Part shown: one piece after another, positions 14,401-23,699 of the stretch | How positions within the stretch are numbered: the first letter of the stretch is position 1 | Layout: each line of letters opens with the position of its first letter | Origin: Hemibagrus wyckioides | Lineage: Eukaryota > Chordata > Actinopteri > Siluriformes > Bagridae | Reading direction: 5' to 3' | Length of the DNA: 64,000 bases | Assembly: GCF_019097595.1 (NCBI RefSeq) | Contig: NC_080711.1 | Coordinates: 17,005,428 to 17,069,427 of the forward strand | Notes under the pieces: model-generated | What the model saw: the letters and a program-made list of their open reading frames with translations, nothing else | The model's database searches: none | Told to the model about the DNA's origin: nothing | Position numbers and translations under genes: made by a program

Positions 14401-17400
14401 TGCTGAAATGGCGCTATCCTTTTAGCACCCAGGCAGTAATCATGTGAGGAGCATTTTTAGACTGCATGTCGCTGTCCACATGCAGTCTAAAAATGCTCTT
14501 CACATGATTACTGCTTTGGTGCTGAAAGGATAATGCCACTTCCGCACAAGAAATTTGGCTCTAACAGTACTTTCCCCCTTAGACGAGTTGCTCTTCCCCT
14601 TTGAAGGTCTCCTACAGGACAGCACCCAGTTCTCTCTCTAAGTTTTTGTGTGGAAGATGTAGAGGTGGCTGAAGTCGGAGTTCTGAAGGATGGGGGAACT
14701 GGTCTTGCTGGTCCACTGCACATGCTCCAGCTGGCCCTTCTTGGGTGAGCTCTGAGAAATGGGAAAAGCTAAAGAGAAGTTGGGGACATCTTTATAAATA
14801 CACTATATTGCCAGAAGTATTCGCTCACCCATCCAAATAATCAGAATCAGGTGTTCCAATCACTTCCATGGCCACAGGTGTATAAAATCAAGCACCTAGG
14901 CATGCAGACTGTTTTTACAAACATTTGTGAAAGAATGGGTCGCTCTCAGGAGCTCAGTGAATTCCAGCGTGGAACTGTGATAGGATGCCACCTGTGCAAC
15001 AAATCCAGTCGTGAAATTTCCTCACTCCTAAATATTCCACAGTCAACTGTATTATAAGAACGTGGAAGTGTTTGGGAACGACAGCAACTCGGCCACGAAG
15101 TGGTAGGCCACGTAAACTGACGGAGCGGGGTCAGCGGATGCTGAGGCGCATAGTGCGAAGAGGTCGCCAACTTTCTGCAGAGTCAATCGCTACAGACCTC
15201 CAAACTTCATGTGGCCTTCAGATTAGCTCAAGAACAGTGCGCAGAGAGCTTCATGGAATGGGTTTCCATGGCCGAGCAGCTGCATCCAAGCCATACATCA
15301 CCAAGTGCAAGGCAAAGCATCAGATGCAGTGGTGTAAAGAACGCCGCCACTGGACTCTAGAGCACTGGAGACGCGTTCTCTGGAGTGACGAATCGCGCTT
15401 CTCCATCTGGCAATCTGATGGACGAGTCTGGGTTTGGCAGTTGCCAGGAGAACGGTACTTGTCTGACTGCATTGTGCCAAGTGTAAAGTTTGGTGGAGGG
15501 GGGATTATGGTGTGGGGTTGTTTTTCAGGAGCTGGGCTTGGCCCCTTAGTTCCAGTGAAAGGAACTCTGAATGCTTCAGCATACCAAGACATTTTGGACA
15601 ATTCCATGCTCCCAACTTTGTGGGAACAGTTTGAAGCTGGCCCCTTCCTCTTCCAACATGACCAACCAGTGCACAAAGCAAGGTCCATAAAGATATGGAT
15701 GACAGAGTCTGGTGTGGATGAACTTGACTGGCCTGCACAGAGTCCTGACCTCAACCCGACAGAACACCTTTGGGATGAATTAGAGCAGAGACTGAGAGCC
15801 AGGCCTTCTCGTCCAATATCAGTGTGTGACCTCACAAATGCGCTTCTGGAAGAATGGTCAAAAATTCCCATAAACACACTCCTAAACCTTGTGGACAGCC
15901 TTCCCAGAAGAGTTGAAGCTGTTATAGCTGCAAAGGGTGGACCGACATCATATTGAACCCTATGGATTAGGAATGGGATGTCACTTAAGTTCATATGCGA
16001 GTCAAGGCAGGTGAGCGAGTACTTTTGGCAATATAGTGTATTTGAAAGGTTGAAGTATCCTCATGCAGGCACTCCACCAGGTTGTCCACAGAGGAAAGGG
16101 GTTAGCTGTCAAATTCTGCTACCTGTTTGAGCTTCCAAAAGTCACCACAGAGTCTTAGACTTTTGTTACTTTGATGTCACAACAGTTAGGCTGGACCAGG
16201 GGCTGGCAGACTCCTCAGTTATCCTGTCTTTGAGCATCCGGTCAATCTCTTTCACAGTAGCCTGACAACAAAGACCTTCAAAGACCTTGTGAGCTTCTTT
16301 ACTACTTTCAGAGGGATTTTGATTTCATGGTGGACCAGGTGCCTCAGTGTCTTCAGATGGCTAAGGAAAGCCGAAGGAAGCATGCATCAAATTAATGCTT
16401 ACCTCAGAATGAGTATTGCACCGGATGATACTCGCCTTGCTTGTCACTAAGGTTTCTTTACTGTCGCTCTGATTGGCTGTCAGTCTTGAGTGCTTCCGAC
16501 ACCCCACCTTGCAGTCGTGCTCTCCTGCTTTTCCCAACAAGTGGCACTATCTTTTCAGCACCTGGTTGGTAGTCATGGCAGGAGCATATGTGGGCTCTAC
16601 CTTCACAGTACTTAATTGCAAATCCTTTGCAATTACTGCCTGCAGCTGGAACCCTTACATATCACTGTACATTGGGTACTTCCAATTACTTTACCAGGCC
16701 TTTGTTGTAGCTGTCTTTATTTCCTACTTGTTTTGGGATTTTTTGCCTTGAGTTTTACTTTCAGCAAGTGCAATTGGATTCAGACCAGGTGATTGACCAC
16801 TGCAGAATATTCCACTGCTTTGCCTTAAAAATAGCTGGGTTTCTTTAAAAGTAAATTTCAAGTTATCTCATCTACTTTCACAATGTGTACAATACCAGCC
16901 AATCTCATGTTAGACTGGGTTTCCTGCCAGTGTAGTTTGACTTCTTTCATACCTGATGTTTTGAGCTGATGTACCTACTAAGTAGTACCTAATAATTCCA
17001 GTGCCTGATTCAAAAATTGTATTTTTTGCTATTGATTTTTAATAAAAATCCTACTCACTGTAGGATTTAATGAGATTTTCCCTATATTCAGGTATGTGAC
17101 AGGTCATATCTGGGCCTGCCCACCAAGTGAAGGTGATGATTATATATTTCACTGTCACCCTCCTGATCAGAAGATACCCAAGCCCAAAAGACTTCAAGAG
17201 TGGTACCGCAAAATGCTGGACAAAGCCTTTGCTGAAAGAATAATTCATGACTACAAGGTAAGATGATTGAACAGTACCAGCACATGGCACTGAAACAGTA
17301 CAAATGATTAAGCCTACTTACTTTTAATGGCTGCTTCTATAGTAGCCTTCTGTCTTCTGCTAGTCAGATCATTGCCATCAGTTAATATTAATTTAAATTC

Positions 17401-20400
17401 CTATCTTGTTACAGGACATTTTTAAACAGGCTACAGAGGATCGACTTAAAAGTGCTTATGAGCTGCCTTATTTTGAGGGGGACTTCTGGCCCAATGTTTT
17501 GGAGGAAAGTATCAAGGAACTAGAGCAGGAGGAGGAGGAAAGGAAGAAGGAAGAGTGTACAGCCTCCTCTGAGACAGTAGAGGTAAGATTAAGATCAATG
17601 AAATCATGGAGTTTAAAAAAGAGAGTTCCATTTATTTATTCATTTTTTTCTGAAGGGGACCCAAGCTGATAGCAAGAATGCCAAAAAGAAGAACAACAAG
17701 AAGACTAACAAGAACAAGAGCAGCGTGAGCCGAGCCAACAAGAAGAAGCCTGTGATGCCAAATGTAGCAAATGACCTTTCCCAGAAGCTCTATGCAACTA
17801 TGGAGAAGCACAAAGAAGTGAGTTCTATTATTTGTAGATGCATGTATTTTCAGGGTTATCATGTGCACATAATATCAGGGACAGTGTACATTGAAATTGT
17901 ACATTGAAATCTTTGTTGTGAGCGTTTTACATATAACGGTTCTAAACTCCTAAAATCAATATACATTGATTTATTATTTATAGATTTCTACCAACCTTTA
18001 TATTCAATCCAGGTTTTCTTTGTAATCCACCTCCATGCTGGTCCTGTGATCAACACTCTGCCCCCAATCATGGATCCTGACCCCTTACTCACCTGTGACC
18101 TGATGGATGGTCGTGATGCCTTCCTTACATTGGCACGGGACAAACATTGGGAGTTCAGCTCCCTGCGCCGCTGCAAGTGGAGCACTATGTGTATGCTAGT
18201 AGAACTGCATAACCAGGGCCAGGACCGTTTTGTCTACACCTGCAATGAGTGCAAGCATCATGTTGAGACAAGATGGCATTGTACTGTCTGTGAGGTGAGT
18301 TCATGTGTATAATTAGGACCCTGACTCCACTCACCAAATTTCATAATTTATTACTTCAATAGCACTTAAGAAAGGATTTCTTTTGCTATCAAGCTTTTTG
18401 CTATAACTTAATGAAAGTTAGTATTGAGATATCAAAAATATTAACTTTTATTTGTTTTCTTCCAGGATTTTGACCTATGCATTAATTGCTATAACTCCAA
18501 GGGTCATGAACATCAAATGGTGAAATGGGGCCTTGGCCTTGATGATGACAGCAGCAACCAGAATAGTGAGGCCTCCAAGAGCCCACAGGAAAGCAGGCGC
18601 CTGAGCATTCAACGTTGCATCCAATCTCTGGTACATGCCTGCCAGTGCCGCAATGCTAACTGCTCACTACCGTCTTGCCAGAAAATGAAACGCGTGGTGC
18701 AACACACCAAAGGCTGCAAGCGCAAGACCAACGGGGGCTGCCCTGTATGCAAACAACTCATTGCCTTGTGCTGCTACCATGCCAAGCACTGCCCAGAGAA
18801 CAAGTGTCCTGTGCCTTTCTGCCTCAATATTAAGCACAAGCTGCGCCAGCAGCAGCTACAACAACGGCTACAACAGGCTCAGTTGATGAGGCGTCGCATG
18901 GCACTCATGCAGGGTCGGACCATGCAAAAACCCCTGCCTTCGCCTAACTCAGGAGCTCCCGGGACCCCAAACTCTCAACAACAGCAGCCCAATACACCAC
19001 AGACACCTCAGCCATTACTGAGTCAGCCTCAGGCACCAAACCAGAACATGGCCACCATGCCGCAAGCCTTCACTAACAATGGCCGCAGCAGTCAGCCACC
19101 TACACCAGGCTCCCAGGGAAAACAAGGCCCTCAATCCTCACCCCTACATCAGCAACAATCTCCCCTGCCCATACCCCCACAGCCACCCACACCACAACAG
19201 CAACAAACACCAGCTGCCTTGCAAGTTACACAGAGTATAGAGATGACAGCCAAGTCGAAGCAACAGCAGCAGTCAGACTTCAGAGTCAACATGAACGGCA
19301 TGCATATGAACCAGTCTCGCATGGTGACACCCATGCATATGATAGGGCCTCGTGGTCCTCAGCCTATACAGGGAATGCAGTCTGGACCATGGGGAGCTGG
19401 GATACAAGGCCCCATGCAAAATCCACAGACACCTCAGCCACAGCAGGTACTAACACAGCAGGCCACTATGGTACCTCAACAGACTCAGGTAATGCAGTCA
19501 CCTCAGCAGACCGTTCTGATGCAGCAGGCTATGATACAGCAACAACCCCGGCCTATACATGGTGTTATGCCACTTCAGCCAGTACCACCTCAAGCCCCAC
19601 AACAAATTGACATGGCCCAGAGAGGGGCAGGCAGCAACATTGCACCAGGTGCCCTTCAGGAATTATTGCGCACATTGAAGTCACCAAGTTCACCTCAACA
19701 GCAGCAGCAGGTCCTCAATATTCTCAAGTTAAATCCTCATTTGATGGCTGCATTCATTAAACAAAGAACAGCAAAGTATCAGGCCAGCCAGCCCCAGCAA
19801 GCCCAACAGCAGCAGCAACAGAACCCACAAACTATGATTGGAGTCCAGGCAGGGTTGCAGAATATGGCTGCCATGCAGAATGCCCCAATGATAAGGCCAG
19901 GGATGCAATCTCAGCAAGCTGCTGCAGCCCAGGGTATGGGTGCTCTGGGGCCACAGAGCCAACTTATGAATGCTACACAGAATGGCAACCCACAGCTTTA
20001 TCGCCGACAGCTCATGCGCCAAATGCAGCAACAAGGAGCCTTGACTCCAGGCCAGGCAAGGTTTCCCCAGCCTCAAGGTGCAGCTAGTTACTCTCAAATC
20101 CGCATGCAACAGCAGTTAAACTTGCAGGGAGGCAGCGGGCCTATGATGCCAGGTATGGCCCAAATGGGTCAAACTGGAATGAGCATGGACCCAACCCAAA
20201 ACTTAATTCAACAGCGCATGTTGCAGCAACAGCAACAACAGCTTCCCCAACAGATGCTCAAGCAGCAGATAGGATCACCACCTCAAGCCACCCCAATGAG
20301 CCCTCAGTCACATATGCTCCCAGGACAGCATCAAGGCTCACATTTACCTGGACAGGCAATGGTCAATGTTTTGGGCAATCAAGTGAGGTCACCTACCCCA

Positions 20401-20688
20401 GTACAATCACCTCGCCCCCCTTCGCAGCAGCCCCCACATTCCAGTCCATCCCCACGCATGCAGCCCCAGCCCTCTCCTCAGCATGCTTCACTGCATTCCA
20501 GCTCTCCTCATCCCACATTGGCTGGACCAATGACAGGCTCCATAGAACAGGGCCATCTGTGTATGCCAGAGCAGAGCACAATGCTCTCTCAGCTTAACAC
20601 ACCAAATCGTAGAGGGCTGACCAATGACTTGAGTATGGTAGGAGATACCACCGGAGACACATTAGAGAAGTTTGTGGAAGGATTGTAG
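1594..20688 (+). CDS. crebbp: crebbp (CREB-binding protein), 20 exons, 5' part outside window
   Basis: Nuclear histone/lysine acetyltransferase and transcriptional co-activator. Exons read from splice sites and protein similarity: 1594-1709, 1907-2086, 3860-4165, 4397-4555, 5293-5473, 5570-5688, 5774-6013, 9711-9799, 10455-10535, 11040-11096, 12281-12358, 12474-12541, 12680-12830, 13018-13164, 13251-13364, 17092-17257, 17415-17582, 17656-17817, 18013-18294, 18466-20688. They sum to 5,087 nt, about 1,694 residues plus stop, and every junction keeps reading phase. The first exon here enters with two bases of a split codon, so the TAZ1 and KIX exons lie to the left. The C-terminus (LNTP...[15 protein letters not shown]) is diagnostic of CREBBP rather than EP300. 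Whether this is the teleost a or b paralog cannot be told from sequence alone. Next gene downstream, same strand, is trap1, as in mammals. Confidence 0.96.
2217..2742 (-). mobile_element. Tc1/mariner deletion derivative (family C)
   Basis: Begins with the TIR-like CACTATATGGCCAAAGGTAT and ends with the inverse CCTTTGGCCATATGATG. The interior, read on the minus strand, resembles the C-terminal half of a Tc1 transposase gene but is full of stops and deletions. A second member lies at 53,756-54,231. It is in the crebbp intron between 2086 and 3860; the rest of that intron (2743-3859) shows only a short TA run near 3,392. Confidence 0.7.
5570..6013 (+). CDS. crebbp: crebbp bromodomain exons
   Basis: Two exons (5570-5688, 5774-6013) encode the acetyl-lysine-binding bromodomain, from [15 protein letters not shown] to [11 protein letters not shown]. 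The [20 protein letters not shown] helix, including the Asn of NAWLYN that contacts acetyl-lysine in this family, is intact. The intron after 5688 is only 85 bp, whereas the next one (6014-9710) is 3.7 kb and filled with transposons. Conservation with human is nearly complete. Confidence 0.95.
6643..7537 (+). mobile_element. hAT element remnant with 8-bp target duplication
   Basis: The 8-bp direct repeat TAAACACT flanks the element exactly (6635-6642 and 7538-7545). Ends are inverted: AGGGTGCCACAAC on the left against GCATCCCTAA on the right, with inner ATTGAACC/GGTTCAAT motifs. Inside, at about 7003-7290, a plus-strand segment reads [10 protein letters not shown] ... [10 protein letters not shown], which is typical of ZBED/hAT transposases. 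The rest of the transposase is missing, so the copy is non-autonomous. Confidence 0.85.
7003..7290 (+). pseudogene. hAT (ZBED-type) transposase fragment
   Basis: A short stretch of hAT catalytic-domain similarity ([20 protein letters not shown]) carries a stop codon near 7,190. Upstream is a T/CTT-rich tract and downstream a TA-rich tract, so neither DNA-binding nor C-terminal dimerisation domains are present. Confidence 0.75.
8299..9417 (-). mobile_element. Tc1/mariner element (family B), near full length, decayed
   Basis: Flanked by TA (8297-8298 and 9418-9419) with TIRs starting CACCGATCAGGC and ending GGTCGGTG. The minus strand encodes a decayed DD34E-type transposase. The N-terminus at about 9,287-9,021 ([27 protein letters not shown]) is readable, but frameshifts and an internal deletion break it into several pieces. 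Partial relatives lie at 11,176, 29,768, 47,942 and 49,165. It is within the crebbp intron 6014-9710. Confidence 0.9.
9711..12541 (+). CDS. crebbp: crebbp RING/PHD (CH2) exons
   Basis: Five short exons (9711-9799, 10455-10535, 11040-11096, 12281-12358, 12474-12541) encode the discontinuous RING and PHD zinc fingers that pack against the HAT core. Cys/His ligands are visible in [35 protein letters not shown] and FFCDNCLKK. All junctions are in phase. The introns between them carry a 197-bp Tc1 piece and an L2-like LINE 3' end (11,176-12,246), so the fourth exon starts only about 35 bp after the LINE tail. Confidence 0.93.
11176..11372 (-). mobile_element. Tc1/mariner family B fragment
   Basis: TA followed by CACCGATCAGCCATAACATT, then an internal junction straight to the middle of the element (GTGCACAGGGGTCAGCATGGGC). 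The other end is replaced by an L2-like LINE that starts at about 11,375. Sequence just outside the TIR repeats the sequence outside the 8299-9417 copy. Confidence 0.85.
11375..12246 (+). mobile_element. L2-like LINE, 3' fragment of reverse transcriptase ORF
   Basis: The plus strand encodes the C-terminal part of a non-LTR reverse transcriptase: [20 protein letters not shown], then after frameshifts [33 protein letters not shown] and ARSLRSSSS, each in a different frame. It ends in a (TAT/ATT)n tail at 12,227-12,246, as L2-type elements do. Its 5' end abuts the Tc1 fragment, so the long apparent ORF at 11,292-12,041 is a chance fusion. Confidence 0.85.
12680..17582 (+). CDS. crebbp: crebbp histone acetyltransferase (HAT) core exons
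   Basis: Exons 12680-12830, 13018-13164, 13251-13364, 17092-17257 and 17415-17582 encode the p300/CBP HAT fold. GHIWACPP and [10 protein letters not shown] are present; the family's catalytic Trp and Tyr fall in these motifs. The CoA-binding region around [14 protein letters not shown] is also intact. One local change stands out: HF replaces the PP of mammalian SDCPPPNTR. The intron between 13364 and 17092 is expanded to 3.7 kb by nested transposons without harming the splice sites. Confidence 0.94.
13385..14345 (+). mobile_element. Old Tc1-like transposon (family D) with decayed transposase
   Basis: A plus-strand reading starting near 13,592 resembles a fish Tc1 transposase: [54 protein letters not shown], then [13 protein letters not shown]. 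It is interrupted by stops and frameshifts, and the 3' part including the last catalytic Glu region and TIR is missing. The longest open piece is 13,789-13,995. It sits in the crebbp intron 13365-17091. Confidence 0.85.
14395..14552. repeat. Long inverted repeat: 75-bp arms, 8-nt loop
   Basis: Arms 14395-14469 and 14478-14552 are inverted copies matching at 67 of 75 positions by hand count, separated by CGCTGTCC. The inner 20 bp of each arm (AGACTGCATGT / ACATGCAGTCT and beyond) are nearly perfect. The right arm continues into a minus-strand gypsy-like RNase H remnant, so the left arm is probably an inverted duplicate of it. A related piece occurs near 16,540-16,590. Confidence 0.9.
14553..14798 (-). 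pseudogene. Ty3/gypsy LTR-retrotransposon pol remnant (RNase H part)
   Basis: On the minus strand, a frame with stops reads [13 protein letters not shown] and neighbouring weak similarity typical of gypsy RNase H (LGAVLSQ...GEEHP). The remnant continues beyond the Tc1 insertion at 14801-16038. Only fragments are recognisable. Confidence 0.5.
14801..16038 (+). mobile_element. Tc1-like transposon (family A), copy 1, nearly full length
   Basis: 1,238 bp, flanked by TA at 14799-14800 and 16039-16040. TIRs begin CACTATATTGCCAGAAGTAT and end ACTTTTGGCAATATAGTG. It is a close sister of the 1,248-bp copy at 37441-38688. The 10-bp difference is a 7-bp deletion in the N-terminal coding region (near 15,050) plus a 3-bp deletion near 15,662. 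It is inserted into a gypsy remnant in a crebbp intron. Confidence 0.95.
14935..15956 (+). pseudogene. Tc1 transposase, family A copy 1, inactivated
   Basis: Starts [17 protein letters not shown]. The 7-bp deletion after NIPQSTV shifts the frame into a stop at about 15,055. The catalytic part remains open from 15,072 to 15,956 ([20 protein letters not shown]). A 3-bp deletion turns HDCAPVHK into HDQPVHK, so the spacing between the second Asp and the Glu is 33 instead of 34 residues. The protein would lack most of its paired-like DNA-binding domain and is presumably dead. Confidence 0.92.
16041..16330 (-). pseudogene. Ty3/gypsy pol remnant (start of reverse transcriptase)
   Basis: The minus strand reads [11 protein letters not shown], then [31 protein letters not shown], the classic start of a gypsy reverse transcriptase, before stop codons. 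It is the other side of the retroelement split by the Tc1 insertion at 14801-16038. Positions 16,331-17,091 hold more unclassified repeat-like sequence (a 92-codon ORF without recognisable domains) up to the next crebbp exon. Confidence 0.7.
17656..18294 (+). CDS. crebbp: crebbp autoinhibitory Lys-rich loop and ZZ start
   Basis: Exon 17656-17817 encodes the Lys/Asn-rich segment ([16 protein letters not shown]) that corresponds to the autoacetylated regulatory loop of p300/CBP. Exon 18013-18294 completes the HAT C-terminal part ([18 protein letters not shown]) and enters the ZZ zinc finger ([20 protein letters not shown]). Both lengths are multiples of three with phase-0 borders. Confidence 0.93.
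18466..20688 (+). CDS. crebbp: crebbp last exon: ZZ end, TAZ2, NCBD, Gln-rich tail
   Basis: A single 2,223-nt exon (740 codons plus TAG). In order: the end of the ZZ finger ([19 protein letters not shown]); TAZ2 with Cys/His clusters ([44 protein letters not shown]); a long Gln/Pro/Met-rich stretch; the NCBD/IBiD module ([20 protein letters not shown] ... [16 protein letters not shown]) that binds nuclear-receptor co-activators and IRF3 in mammals; then the conserved end [15 protein letters not shown]. The polyglutamine runs are short and interrupted. Confidence 0.96.
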   Translation, partial: DFDLCINCYNSKGHEHQMVKWGLGLDDDSSNQNSEASKSPQESRRLSIQRCIQSLVHACQCRNANCSLPSCQKMKRVVQHTKGCKRKTNGGCPVCKQLIALCCYHAKHCPENKCPVPFCLNIKHKLRQQQLQQRLQQAQLMRRRMALMQGRTMQKPLPSPNSGAPGTPNSQQQQPNTPQTPQPLLSQPQAPNQNMATMPQAFTNNGRSSQPPTPGSQGKQGPQSSPLHQQQSPLPIPPQPPTPQQQQTPAALQVTQSIEMTAKSKQQQQSDFRVNMNGMHMNQSRMVTPMHMIGPRGPQPIQGMQSGPWGAGIQGPMQNPQTPQPQQVLTQQATMVPQQTQVMQSPQQTVLMQQAMIQQQPRPIHGVMPLQPVPPQAPQQIDMAQRGAGSNIAPGALQELLRTLKSPSSPQQQQQVLNILKLNPHLMAAFIKQRTAKYQASQPQQAQQQQQQNPQTMIGVQAGLQNMAAMQNAPMIRPGMQSQQAAAAQGMGALGPQSQLMNATQNGNPQLYRRQLMRQMQQQGALTPGQARFPQPQGAASYSQIRMQQQLNLQGGSGPMMPGMAQMGQTGMSMDPTQNLIQQRMLQQQQQQLPQQMLKQQIGSPPQATPMSPQSHMLPGQHQGSHLPGQAMVNVLGNQVRSPTPVQSPRPPSQQPPHSSPSPRMQPQPSPQHASLHSSSPHPTLAGPMTGSIEQGHLCMPEQSTMLSQLNTPNRRGLTNDLSMVGDTTGDTLEKFVEGL

Positions 20689-21540
20689 CAATGACGGATG
20701 ATAGAGAGATGTATTTTTTCTTACAGTTCTTTGTATTAATATTTCAGACGAAGAATGTGAATGGTTTACAAGCAAACCAGTAGACTGCTATTTTTTTCCT
20801 ATTTATGCGTGTATGTGGATGAACCACATAATCATTTTTGCCCCTTTTGTAAGTTAGGCCAGCAACAAAAATAATTTTGTCCTGTGTTTTTTGTTGTTGT
20901 TTTTTTTCCCCCCAGGTCTGTACTTACAATGGAAATTTACTGTGGTTCAATACTGAAGTCTTTTTAAAAAATTTTAAATGCGTTTTTGTGTTCAGAGACT
21001 GTAAGATACATCATGAGTGATATCAATGATGAGTCATCTTTTTCTGATGTTTAATTACATGCTATATTGTAAACATGCCTTTGGAGATGCACCATTTTTT
21101 CTCTAAGCTAAGGTGCCTGTATTGAAGGACCTGTGTTTATTTGTACAGAAAGGATCTCTTCTGCAAAATAAGTGAGGAGTTGTAATTGCTCTTGTTTTTA
21201 AGGTGCCCTAATACTTAATTTATTCCTGCATTGCAGATGTTTCAAGGTGTAGAACAGTGCTTGGTCTCCTCTTTGATCAGTCAGTGAAAAGCCCATCCCT
21301 ATCCATGTAAGGGTACCTGACTTGTGCAAATAAAGCTCTATAGCATTTGTTCCCTACATAAGGCTTTTCCCTTCTGAAACTTGAAATGAGCAAGGACAAT
21401 TCTTTAGCGTAAATCATGCAGATTGAGGTACTGTACATATGAAGAAAAAAAGAGTTTGAGATCATTGTATAGACTGATTAAAATAACTTGTTTCATACTT
21501 CTATACAATATTGTTAAATAAACAGTGTCCAAAAGCCAAA
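20689..21540 (+). other. crebbp: crebbp 3' UTR
   Basis: AT-rich non-coding sequence following the stop codon, with no credible ORF. Candidate polyadenylation signals AATAAA lie near 21,327 and at 21,517-21,522; the latter is the last before the sequence changes into a microsatellite-bearing spacer. The UTR extent is inferred. Confidence 0.5.
21517..21522 (+). terminator. Candidate crebbp poly(A) signal AATAAA
   Basis: Canonical hexamer about 830 bp after the crebbp stop codon, preceding the intergenic microsatellite. The position fits but use is not shown. Confidence 0.4.
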
Positions 21541-21680
21541 ACGGTACTTTGTTGAGTCTCTTAGAAAATAACAATCCTGACAATTCCTTATGTATTTTAA
21601 GTCCATCAAATTGATTCATTCATCTTTACTAATTTGTTTATCCTGGTTAGGGTTACATTGGATCTGGAGCCACATTGTCA

Positions 21681-21724
21681 TGTGTCTTTCTCTTTCTTTT
21701 TCTCTTTCTCTTTATCTTTATCTT

Positions 21725-21782
<58 letters not shown>

Positions 21783-21783
21783 A
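21681..21783. repeat. Compound (CT)n / (CA)n microsatellite
   Basis: A TCTTT-rich lead-in passes into (TC)n at about 21,729-21,758 and (AC)n at 21,759-21,783. It lies just downstream of crebbp and accounts for the local open reading frame. Confidence 0.95.
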
Positions 21784-22069
21784 AGATTTGCACACTTTAC
21801 ACACTGCAGGACACTTTCTACTTAGTTTTTGGATGGTGAAAGAAAACTGGAAAACCTGTTGGGGACACAGTCATGGGCAATAGAAAACACCCTTAAATTC
21901 TATATTTTTATTGATCTTGGCCTATATAAAGTTTTCCCTCACCATCTTCTTTAAACAACCTTGGGTGACATAAAAAAAAACTCCAAAAACAAAAAAGTAA
22001 AATGTAGTAACAATAGCTTGAATTGAATGTATTATGTATATATCAGTCTAACACACAGGATTTTATATA

Positions 22070-22303
22070 TTCATAAAATTTTACAGGGTCTAAATAACAA
22101 TTGTACAGCCCACAAAAGCTTCTAGAACCAAATAACCTGACCTCAATAGATTTTATGTAGTCAAGATTAGGAGTCTCGGCAAGTTCAGTACAAGGTTATA
22201 TATAGGTCATATAAAAGCACATTAAATTCTTATTAATCTGCTTCAATTCATTGCTGTTTTTGAGGACCACACAATTATTTAGACCCTGTAAAATTTTATA
22301 AAT
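22070..22303. mobile_element. Small foldback/MITE-like element
   Basis: Inverted repeats of about 30 bp, with core TAAAATTTTACAGGGTCTAA at about 22,073-22,099 and its complement at about 22,275-22,300, surround about 165 bp of unrelated AT-rich sequence. No coding capacity. Target duplication not convincingly identified. Class unknown. Confidence 0.65.
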
Positions 22304-22689
22304 ATTCAAAAATCCTATGACTCTGGCATACTCTGGGTACTGTGTGCACGTGCTATCATTTTGGAAGGGCAACAGCAGCTTAGCCATGAAAGAATAGACC
22401 ATAAAATTTCATAAAACAGTTTTCCAAACTGTCTGTTGAAGCAACATCTGCAACAGAACTTTGTCTGGTGCTTCATGAATTTTTCATAATGGTTCTATAT
22501 CTGTGTCTAGCCAATATTAAAATGTAAAAAGCACAGACTTTGGATGAAAGGATGATTTTTAGAAAAAAAGGTTATGGACAGACAAATTAAGTTCAAATAA
22601 AGGTTGATGTGCAGAATAAAATAAATTATATGCTTGTGGAGTGATGGATGCCATCTGTCATGCATGATGGAGGAAATTGTATGATCTAA

Positions 22690-23690
22690 TGGTGCTTTGG
22701 TGTGGGTAGTTGGAAAATCTATATAATGAAAACAATCGTAACAAAGGAAGGCTATCAACTACATTTTGCATGGTAGGAGTGTCCATCATGCCAATCCAAC
22801 TTGTGTTAAATTTTGAAATTCCTGCATATTATCTGACAAATAGAATGTCAAAGGGGTACACAACTAGAATTGCTGCAAATAGTGAAATCATCGTTTCTAC
22901 CTTATCAGTGCTGACTATATTTTTGGGGGGATTTCACAGAAGCACTAATGATTATAGAACTATTGGTACTTCAACCATGGTATTTATTTCTCCAGCCATA
23001 TCATCTCTAACCATCTCTTTCAACCTTCTGTCCATGATTCAGTATTTCAAGAATGGCACAGTAATCTTTTTATTGATCAAAAGTTTGCATCGTTTGAACA
23101 GCTGCCTGAAAGGTTTAATCTATCCAAATCTCACTTTTTCAGATATTTGCAAATAAGTTCTATGATACCAAACATCTCTGAGGCTCCTGATGCAAATATT
23201 ATAGATAATCTCCACTCTCTGTCCCCGCTGTGTAAAGACCTAATATCCACAATTTATGGCATATTAATGGGTTTGAGTTACACCACTTTGAATAAAATTA
23301 AAACTGCTTGGGGAAAAGACCTAAATCTGACAGTGTCAGATGATACATGGAACTCGATTCTCAAGCTTGTCAACTCAACCACCTTATGTGCCCGCCACTC
23401 TTTATTACAATTTAAGGTCGTGCATAGGGCTCATTTCTCCCTATGCACAATTTATTCTCATTTTTTAATCTTTTTTTTTTTTCTCATTTCTTTCTTTAAT
23501 TATATGTGGTGTTTAGCCTCTCTTAGACATGTAAGGCTGGCTTGAGGTTGGGTGGGGTGGGGGGTATAGGGGTGTGTGTAAGGTGTTTATAAATCCAGTT
23601 GATACAAGTGTGCCTTGAAACACGCACTACACGTTTACCTTGTATGTTATGTCTCTGTTTAAAAATCAATAAAAATATTGAACAAAATAT
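22690..23690 (+). mobile_element. L1-like LINE, 3' end
   Basis: The plus strand, across several frames, encodes the C-terminal region of an L1-type ORF2: FASFEQLPERFNLSKSHFF at about 23,080-23,140, then SLSPLCKDLISTIYG, DDTWNSILKLVNSTTLCARH and LLQFKVVHRAHFS to about 23,440. The 3' end near 23,640-23,690 is an A-rich tail (AAAAATCAATAAAAATATTG). Frames are broken; inactive. It lies between crebbp and trap1. Confidence 0.75.
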
Positions 23691-23699
23691 TGTTGAACC

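Noticed and set aside
21590..21883. 97-codon ORF after crebbp
   Set aside because: Its centre is the CT/CA microsatellite (Leu-Ser and Thr-His repeats).
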